Assembly: GCA_902796045.1 (NCBI GenBank)
Contig: CADBNQ010000316.1
Coordinates: forward strand, 1 to 6,504
Length of the DNA: 6,504 bases
Source: an uncultured Lachnospiraceae bacterium
GTDB lineage: Bacteria > Bacillota > Clostridia > Lachnospirales > Lachnospiraceae
Direction of reading: 5' to 3'
Shown here: positions 1 through 6,100 of the stretch, piece by piece
Layout: every line of letters begins with the position of its first letter
Position numbering within the stretch: position 1 is the stretch's first letter
Notes under the pieces: model-generated
What the model was told of the DNA's origin: nothing
The model's database searches: none
Seen by the model: only the letters and a program-made list of their open reading frames with translations
Made by a program: the position numbers and the translations under genes

Positions 1-50
1 AACTCTTTCGAAATTATTAAAAAAAGTAGGTATTTCGTCAAAAAACACGA

Positions 51-81
51 AAAACTATTGTGTATTTCCTAAAACTATTGT
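51..81 (+). repeat. 11-bp direct repeat overlapping the promoter
   Basis: The sequence AAAACTATTGT occurs at 51-61 and again at 71-81, exactly 20 bp apart, which is about two helical turns. The first copy includes the start of the putative -35 element and the second runs into the putative -10 element. Both would lie on the same face of the DNA, as expected for a direct-repeat operator, but the region is AT-rich and no regulator is known. A 6-bp inverted repeat (TTTCGT at 33-38, ACGAAA at 47-52) lies just upstream. Confidence 0.5.
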
Positions 82-86
82 ATAGT
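58..86 (+). promoter_or_regulatory. Putative sigma-A-type promoter of the sugar transferase/LCP operon
   Basis: A -10-like TATAGT at 81-86 (5 of 6 to consensus) follows a weak -35-like TTGTGT at 58-63 (3 of 6) with an ideal 17-base spacer. Transcription would begin near base 93, leaving a leader of about 45 bases before the ATG at 138. This placement also argues against translation starting at the GTG at base 60, which would lie upstream of the transcript start. It is a prediction from motif match only, in an AT-rich stretch where chance matches are common. Confidence 0.4.
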
Positions 87-122
87 AGATTAGAAAAATA
101 TCCCAATGCTTATCAGCGAATT

Positions 123-130
123 AAGAAAGG
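123..130 (+). promoter_or_regulatory. Ribosome binding site deciding the first gene's start
   Basis: AAGAAAGG ends seven bases before the ATG at 138, a normal spacing for a Shine-Dalgarno site. The alternative in-frame GTG at 60 has no purine-rich site at suitable distance. The site therefore supports the ATG at 138. Confidence 0.6.
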
Positions 131-137
131 CTTCACC

Positions 138-1553
138 ATGATTAAGAAGAATCAGGAACATCTGAACCGTCTGCATGTGCTGATCGATGCGATGATCATC
201 TACGGGGCATTTTGTCTGAGCTATGCCATCAGGTTTATCGTTCCTTTTACGAAAGAGATATTTCCACCTGCACCTTATTACAGGCTGCTGTGGCAGTACC
301 AGACCATGCTGCTGGTTTTCGTTCCTTTCTGCCTGATTCTCTATGCCAGGTTCCAGCTTTACAAGCCCAAGAGGTTCCAGACTCCTCTGACAGAGTATAC
401 CAACCTCTTCAAGGCCAACACCTGCGCCATGCTCTTCTTCATGATCTATATCGTCTTCTTTAAGGTAGAGCATGTGTCAAGAAGCCTCCTGGTCGTCTTC
501 TATGTCGTCCTGATGTGTTCCACATTTCTGGAGCGCTTCATCATAAAGACTATTCTCCAGAAGACACGAAAGAAAGGGCGCAACCTTAAGCACATTATCA
601 TCATCGGTTTCAGCCCGGTGGCAGAAGCTTACATAGACAGGCTGAAGGCCAACCCCCAGTGGGGCTACAAGATCCACGGCATCTTTGATGACAACCTCTC
701 ATCGGATTTTACCTATAAAGATATCGCCGTGATCGGACCGATCAGGGACCTGGAAAGCTTTCTGGCCAGAAGCTCCATGGATGAGGTTGCCATCACTCTG
801 AGCCTGAACGAATATCACAAGCTGAAAACCATCGTCAACAAATGTGAGAAATCAGGTGTTCACACCAAGTTTGTCCCTGATTATTATACATTTATCCCGA
901 CCAACCCTGTGACAGAGGACCTGATGGGACTGCCGGTCGTCAACATCCGCAATGTCCCCCTGTCCAACACCTTCAACAAGTTTATCAAGCGGACCATGGA
1001 CCTTCTGGGTTCCCTGGTCTGCATCATCATCTTCTCTCCGGTCATGCTGGTGACTGCCATACTGGTCAAGGTCACTTCACCGGGACCTGTGATTTTCTGC
1101 CAGGAAAGAGTCGGCCTGCACAACAAGCCTTTTAAAATGTACAAGTTCCGGTCCATGGGTGTCCAGGCTCCTTCCAAAGAAGAAAAGGCGTGGACAGTAC
1201 AGGATGACCCCAGAGTGACCTCCGTGGGCAAGGTCATCAGAAAGACGAGCATCGATGAGCTTCCCCAGCTCTTCAACGTACTGAAGGGCGATATGAGCCT
1301 GATCGGGCCGAGACCCGAAAGACCGCTTTTCGTGGAGAAGTTCAAGGAAGAGATCCCCCGCTACATGATCAAGCACCAGGTACGTCCGGGCATGACCGGC
1401 TGGGCCCAGGTATGCGGATTCAGGGGAGATACTTCCATATCAGGACGGATCGAACACGATATTTTCTATATAGAAAACTGGACCATAGGATTTGACATCA
1501 AGATTCTTTTCCTGACTGTATTTAAGGGATTTATCAACAAAAATGCTTACTGA
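138..1553 (+). CDS. Polyprenyl-phosphate sugar-1-phosphate transferase (WcaJ/CpsE-like) starting exopolysaccharide synthesis
   Basis: This membrane enzyme is predicted to move a sugar-1-phosphate, commonly glucose- or galactose-1-phosphate from a UDP-sugar, onto undecaprenyl phosphate, the first step of capsule or exopolysaccharide repeat-unit assembly. The 471-residue product has the long polyPGT layout. Four N-terminal membrane helices lie near residues 13-34, 55-74, 92-108 and 116-136. A Rossmann-like CoA_binding_3-type region follows (core strand near 151-157, IIIIGF). A fifth membrane or re-entrant helix lies at 288-310, then the Bac_transf catalytic domain. Visible family motifs are KFRSM near 336-340, the catalytic Asp-Glu pair in SIDELPQL (D373, E374), GPRPE at 390-394, RPGMTGWAQ at 416-424 and HDIFYIENW near the C terminus. 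The ATG at 138 is preferred over the in-frame GTG at 60 (which would add 26 residues) because of its ribosome binding site and the usual family length. The LCP gene follows 13 bases downstream. The exact sugar cannot be read from the sequence. Confidence 0.93.
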   Translation: MIKKNQEHLNRLHVLIDAMIIYGAFCLSYAIRFIVPFTKEIFPPAPYYRLLWQYQTMLLVFVPFCLILYARFQLYKPKRFQTPLTEYTNLFKANTCAMLFFMIYIVFFKVEHVSRSLLVVFYVVLMCSTFLERFIIKTILQKTRKKGRNLKHIIIIGFSPVAEAYIDRLKANPQWGYKIHGIFDDNLSSDFTYKDIAVIGPIRDLESFLARSSMDEVAITLSLNEYHKLKTIVNKCEKSGVHTKFVPDYYTFIPTNPVTEDLMGLPVVNIRNVPLSNTFNKFIKRTMDLLGSLVCIIIFSPVMLVTAILVKVTSPGPVIFCQERVGLHNKPFKMYKFRSMGVQAPSKEEKAWTVQDDPRVTSVGKVIRKTSIDELPQLFNVLKGDMSLIGPRPERPLFVEKFKEEIPRYMIKHQVRPGMTGWAQVCGFRGDTSISGRIEHDIFYIENWTIGFDIKILFLTVFKGFINKNAY

Positions 1554-1555
1554 TT

Positions 1556-1559
1556 GGAG
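1556..1559 (+). promoter_or_regulatory. Ribosome binding site of the LCP gene
   Basis: GGAG lies seven bases upstream of the ATG at 1567 and immediately after the preceding stop codon (1551-1553). No room for a separate promoter exists in the 13-base gap, so the two genes are probably co-transcribed. Confidence 0.6.
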
Positions 1560-1566
1560 CTGACAT

Positions 1567-3054
1567 ATGACTAAGAAATCAAACTCTGTGAGTTTTCGTT
1601 CTTCCCGGAAGACTTCCGGGAGAAACTCCTCACGGAGAAATGAACAAGAAAGAAGAACCCGGTCTGAAGAAAGACGGACCAGGGACAGCCAGTATCAGGC
1701 TGATACAGACCGCCAGAGCGGTCTGCTGTATGGAGATGACAGACAGGCAGGTTCGGACTACTACTACAGCCAGCCAGACAGCGATCAAAGCTTTTACGGA
1801 AGGGAGTCCGGCCGGTCCCGGTCAGACCAGACCAGGCCTCGTCAGACCAGCAGCCGCAACAGGGATCCAGGTTATTCACGCCCTGATTATCAGCGTACCC
1901 GCGGGGATCAGGCCCGTACCCGCAGGGATCAGACCCGCACCCGCAGCAGTCAGGGCCGGCCACGTCCGGAATACAGGCGGACAGGAGGAAGTCAGGCCCG
2001 TCCAAGAAGGAATCCCGGCCGTCCTGTGAAGAACCGCCGGAGCACTCCAAAGACCGGCTGCCTGATTTTTGCCCTGATTCCCCTGATCCTCATCGCCGTC
2101 CTCATCACCTTCACCTACAAATCATTTAAGAAGGTGGAGAAGCACAAGCTGGATCAGGAGGCGATCGCTCAGGTCACTCAGGACCGGAACATGAAAAAGT
2201 ATAAGATGATCGCTCTCTTTGGCGTAGACGACCAGAACAACGTCATCAACGACATCGGGTCACGAACAGACAGCATCATCCTGGCCTGCATCAATAAGAG
2301 GACCAAGCAGGTCAAGCTCATGTCCATCTACCGTGATACTTACGTGAGCATCGACGGAGATTACGACAAGATCAATGCCGCTTACTCCTACGGAGGGCCT
2401 GAACAGGCACTCAATACGATCAACCGCAACCTGGACCTCAACATCCAGGACTTTGCCACGGTCAATTTTAAAGCTCTGGCAGATGCGGTCGATATCCTGG
2501 GAGGCATAGAACTGACCATCGAGTCAGAAGATGAGCTGGAGAACCTGAACAACTACATCCACAATATGAACAATATCAACGGTGGAGATTCACCCGGCTT
2601 CGATGACACAGGCACTTATGTCTTTGACGGAAACCAGGCCGTGGCCTACTCCCGAATCCGTTATTTCGCCGGCGGCGACCACGCCAGGGCCAGCCACCAG
2701 CGGATGGTGGTAGAAGGGATCCTCCAGAAGGCCAAGAAGCAGCCCTGGAAACTGAAAGCCATCATCAAAACAGTTTTCCCACAGTGCAAGACAAGCCTTT
2801 CCACCGGAGATCTCACCAGATTATCCCTGGGCATCCTCTTCTACGACATCAAGGACTCCCAGGCCTACCCCTTCGACTCCTTTGACCAGAGGTACGAAGG
2901 AACCTGGTATGGATTCCCCACAACCGTTGAGAGCAATGTCATCAAAGCCCATAAGTATCTGTTCGGCACAAAAGATTATGAGCCGACAAAGGAGCTGAAG
3001 AAGATCAGCAAAAAGGTGAGCAGCGTGGCAGATGAGCTCGAACCACCAGATTAA
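1567..3054 (+). CDS. LCP (LytR-CpsA-Psr) family glycopolymer transferase with long Arg-rich cytoplasmic tail
   Basis: LCP proteins transfer lipid-linked polysaccharides or teichoic-type polymers to peptidoglycan on the outer face of the membrane. The 495-residue product has a disordered, strongly basic N-terminal region (1-160, with about 38 Arg), a single membrane helix at about 164-184 (CLIFALIPLILIAVLITF), and an extracellular LCP domain from about 212 to 465. LCP hallmarks are visible: FGVD at 218-221, SRTDSIIL (R233, D235), SIYRDTYV (R256, D257), KINAAYSYGG at 268-277, AYSRIRY at 360-366 (R363, R365), and GDHARASHQR at 370-379 (R374, R379). These conserved Arg and Asp residues bind the pyrophosphate and metal in known LCP structures, so the enzyme looks intact. 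Residues 330-352 (NNINGG and following) form a polar insertion in the domain. The gene follows the sugar transferase by 13 bases with its own ribosome binding site, suggesting a role in anchoring the same polysaccharide. The substrate is inferred from context only. Confidence 0.93.
   Translation: MTKKSNSVSFRSSRKTSGRNSSRRNEQERRTRSEERRTRDSQYQADTDRQSGLLYGDDRQAGSDYYYSQPDSDQSFYGRESGRSRSDQTRPRQTSSRNRDPGYSRPDYQRTRGDQARTRRDQTRTRSSQGRPRPEYRRTGGSQARPRRNPGRPVKNRRSTPKTGCLIFALIPLILIAVLITFTYKSFKKVEKHKLDQEAIAQVTQDRNMKKYKMIALFGVDDQNNVINDIGSRTDSIILACINKRTKQVKLMSIYRDTYVSIDGDYDKINAAYSYGGPEQALNTINRNLDLNIQDFATVNFKALADAVDILGGIELTIESEDELENLNNYIHNMNNINGGDSPGFDDTGTYVFDGNQAVAYSRIRYFAGGDHARASHQRMVVEGILQKAKKQPWKLKAIIKTVFPQCKTSLSTGDLTRLSLGILFYDIKDSQAYPFDSFDQRYEGTWYGFPTTVESNVIKAHKYLFGTKDYEPTKELKKISKKVSSVADELEPPD
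1603..1621 (+). repeat. 9-bp inverted repeat just inside the LCP gene
   Basis: TCCCGGAAG (1603-1611) and CTTCCGGGA (1613-1621) are exact reverse complements around a single base. In RNA this would fold as a 7-bp GC-rich stem with a five-base loop, starting 36 bases after the start codon. It may be incidental to the Ser/Arg-rich coding sequence. Confidence 0.45.
1813..2040 (+). repeat. Degenerate 21-bp tandem repeat encoding Arg-led heptads
   Basis: Residues 83-158 of the LCP protein can be laid out as about eleven seven-residue units, mostly beginning with Arg and often of the form R-x-R-x-x-Q-x: RSRSDQT, RPRQTSS, RNRDPGY, a six-residue unit, RTRGDQA, RTRRDQT, RTRSSQG, RPRPEYR, RTGGSQA, RPRRNPG, RPVKNRR. 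At DNA level the best-preserved units are three consecutive 21-mers at 1894-1914, 1915-1935 and 1936-1956 (pattern CGTACCCGCNGGGATCAG). The array ends just before the membrane helix, so it lies on the cytoplasmic side. Confidence 0.75.
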
Positions 3055-3056
3055 AT

Positions 3057-3102
3057 AAGGGGACGGTTCTCCGATTGGTACCAATCGGAGAACCGTCCCC
3101 TT
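3057..3102. terminator. Perfect 46-bp palindrome between convergent genes, probable bidirectional terminator
   Basis: The left half (3057-3079, beginning AAGGGGACGGTTCTCC) and the right half (3080-3102) are exact reverse complements with no spacer; the centre is GGTACC. It starts two bases after the LCP stop codon and ends one base before the stop codon of the minus-strand gene. As RNA it makes a very stable GC-rich hairpin followed by a pyrimidine/U-rich run on both strands (CTTCTTATTCTTC on plus, CCCCTTATTTAATC on minus), which fits a two-way intrinsic terminator although neither run is a perfect U-tract. The zero-spacer symmetry is greater than a terminator needs, so it may be a dispersed REP/MITE-like element that landed between the genes. 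Confidence 0.75.
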
Positions 3103-3103
3103 C

Positions 3104-6100
3104 TTATTCTTCGAAGTAATTATATTTGGGTGTTCCCTGAATCTGCATGGAGGCTTTCATCGGTCTCCTGTTCTTTTTGATCAGGATATTGATGAGGAGC
3201 GACTCTCCTTCTTCTACCATCTCACGGATGTCATCGGCTGTCATGGGGACAGAATCTTCCGTGATCATATCCGCGTACTGCAGTTCCAGATAGACATCAC
3301 ACATTTTTCCCAGAGATTCATGATACTCTCTCTCCTCAGGATAGAGCTCTTCCTCGCTTTCTGCCTGTGTATATCCGTAAGACATGAGGATGGGGATGCC
3401 CAGCTCGCCTGCCAGCTTGCTCAGACCCTCCATCAGAGGCTTCATATCCTCGGAGTCTTCGGTGGAAAGGATGTTCTCAATGTTGTCGATGAAGACTGCC
3501 GGCTTGTGGCTGCCTTCCCTCACAATGGAGCTGATGAGCTCTGTAAGGATATCTCCCGGAGAGGCATCTTCTGCGGATGCGGTGTACTCGGAGATAGCCT
3601 CCTGGTCCAGGATGAAGATATGCTCACTGATCCTTCCGCGGTACCAGTTCAGCTCGTCTTTGAGAGAGGCCAGGTCGGCTCCGTCCTCTCCTGTCATGAT
3701 GGACATGGCAGATACAGCCCTTTCCGGTTCTCCCTGATGGATCTCATAGCTGAGCCTGGAAATAGTCTCCACCATCAGGTCATAGCGGGACAGCTCTGTG
3801 GAAATGTAGAGCACATCGATACCTGACTCAGCTGCCCGGTCTGCAATCTGCTGCATAAAACTGTTTTTCAGGTACTGGGGCTGGGCATCGATAAAGTAGC
3901 TGCCTTTGTGGAGGCCATAGCGGAGCATGGCATCCAGTTTCTTAAATCCTGTACTTAAACGGCGGTTCTCCTGGGTATCTGTGATAAAATCTTCGAACTG
4001 GTCCATGAAGCTGGCAGAGTTCTTCAGGATGAAAGGTGTCCTGGTAGATACCTGATATGCTTTAGCATCTGCCTGGTCTTCAATCTCTGCCTTCAGTCTT
4101 TCTTCCTCTTCTCCTTCATCACCGAGAGCAGTTTCAGGCCCAGCTTCTTCAGAAGCTGATTCCTCAAGGATGTCCTCTTCCGGCTTCCCTTCCCTTTCTG
4201 TTTCAGCTTCTGCTTTTGCTTCTGCTTCAGTTTCTGCTTCCGTTTCTGCTTCTGCTTCAGTTTCCGCTTCTGTTTCAGCTTCTCCTTCATCTTCAGCTTC
4301 AGCTTCTTTTCCCGGTCCGTCCTCTTCTGACCCAGCCTCTGCTTCTTCCTCCGGTCTGTCTTCTCCTGACTCGGCTTCCTGGCCGGCTTCACCTTCCGGA
4401 GCAGCAGCTTCAGAAATCCCCTGATCAGTATCTTTATCAACTTCTTCTTCATACTCAAATTCTTCCTCCAGGAAATCTTCATCCAAAGCCAGCTCCAGCT
4501 CTCTTTCCAGAGCATCCTGGTCGAGATCGTCCAGGTCGCTGATTGGCTCTTCTTTTGCGGAAGCAGGTTTTTTCTTCTGATCCTGTTTCTTCAGCCAGGC
4601 CTCAAGCTCTGCCTCAGATCCGGCAAGTTCAAGCAGGAGCATTCTTTTTGCCCGCTCATATACCTCTCCCTCCAGGCCAAGAGTCCCGAGATTCTCAAGA
4701 GCTTCATCCACTTCAGCCTGAGTGTGTTCTCCGAGAACAATCTCATCGGAATCCGAAGGAGTGAAAACAGCCTGTGCTTCTCTGGCTATCTCTTCGGCTG
4801 TTTTTGTCTTTTTCTCTTCCTTTGCTGTCACACCTGCGGCCTGCTGGGCTGCTCTAGCCAGCTCTACTGCTGACATAGGTGCCGGCGGTACCTCTTGGGC
4901 TTCCGTTTCCTGCTCAGAGTCTGTTTTAGCTGCAGGCTCCGATTCAGGCTCTGCTTTGCCTGCAGTCTCTGACTCTGCAGGCTCCGACTCAGGCGCCGGT
5001 TCAGGCTCCTCTCCGGCCTGAGACACCGGCGCTTCTGTCTTCTTTTCCTCCGGCCCTGCCTCTTCTTCCATGCCGGCCTCTTCTATGTCTTCCAGAACAA
5101 GTTCCTCTATATCTTCCAGAGAAAGGTCCTCTATGTCTGTCTGCACTGTTTCCTTCTCCTGGTCTTCCTGTGCAGCTTCTTCCTCTATCTGTCCGGTCTC
5201 TTCCTGACTGGCCTGCGGGGCCTTCGGCATCTGGTTCTCGCGGTTTGAAGCAATGGCCTGCTCGATGAGATCGTCCACATTCTCCTGGGGAACAGGCTGA
5301 CCCTGGCCGCTCATCATCTTCTTAAGATTCTCAAAAATCTGCTCATGCAGGCCTTCCATGTCCTCATCGGCATTTTCAGAGAGGATCAGGTCAGAGTTCT
5401 CACTGATCACCTCCTTGCTCAGCTGACGAAGCATATCCTCGGTAAGAACCGGGGGAGGGGTCTGTCCCTGTTCTGCCGTGCCGGTCGTGTTATCATCTGC
5501 CGGGCCTGATGCAGCATCGTCCGCTTCTTGCTGTGGGGCGACTGCTCCCAGGACAGCTTCCGGAAGATTGGTGTCCACTTTATCCGGATCTACTCCATCG
5601 GCAATCTGTTTTTCGATGTAGATCTGCCGTTCTATCTCAAGCTTTTCCTCCGGTGAGAGGTCTTCATAATCCTCAAAGGAAACCAGCTCATCAGAATTCT
5701 TCTCCATGTATCGGAGAATCTCCTGCTGATGCAGGGCAAACTTCATGGGATCCTGACCCCGTCTGGCCGCCTCGGCCATCAATGCTTCTGCCTGTTTCTC
5801 AATCTCCAGTTTCATTCTGTCTTCCTCCTGTGCACGGGCGATTGCCTCCGCAGCCAGTTGAGAAGCTGTTTTGGTCTTCGGCTCTTCCGGTGGTTTCGGC
5901 TTGTAGGGTTCTTTTGTATGTGCCTTTACATCTTTATCGATGACATCCTGGGCTATATCCCAGGCTGACAGGGTCGGTTTCTCTTCTTTCTCCAGCATGC
6001 TCTGGGCCAGGTCTGCGGCAGACACTTTCTGTGCCACAGTCTGATGGGATCCATTATCTTCCTGCCCTTCTTCCGCCAGCTGTTCCGTGATGGATTTTTC

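Noticed and set aside
60..137. N-terminal extension of the sugar transferase from a GTG at base 60
   Set aside because: No ribosome binding site, AT-rich sequence overlapping a plausible promoter, and the ATG at 138 gives the usual family N terminus with a good site at 123-130.
1894..1956. Possible CRISPR-like or intergenic direct repeats
   Set aside because: The 21-bp units are contiguous without spacers, in frame, and encode the Arg heptads.
1571..2050. Cys/Gly-rich minus-strand frame opposite the LCP tail
   Set aside because: It arises from the antisense of Arg/Gln/Asp repeat codons, and the sense strand has a clear LCP protein.
4170..4424. Ser/Ala-rich open frame on the plus strand
   Set aside because: It is the antisense reading of the same acidic repeat; low complexity and no ribosome binding site.
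4093..4515. Lys/Gln-rich open frame on the minus strand
   Set aside because: It is a shifted-frame reading of the Glu-Ala/Glu-Thr hexamer tract inside the large acidic gene, with repetitive KQKQ composition.
5509..5943. 144-residue plus-strand frame opposite the acidic gene
   Set aside because: Pro/Arg/Leu-rich shadow with no recognisable domain; the opposite frame is continuous with the long gene and has recurring protein motifs.
5947..5964. 6-bp inverted repeat CCTGGG/CCCAGG inside the acidic gene
   Set aside because: Short, with a six-base loop and no T-run, and located in a coding helix motif; consistent with chance.
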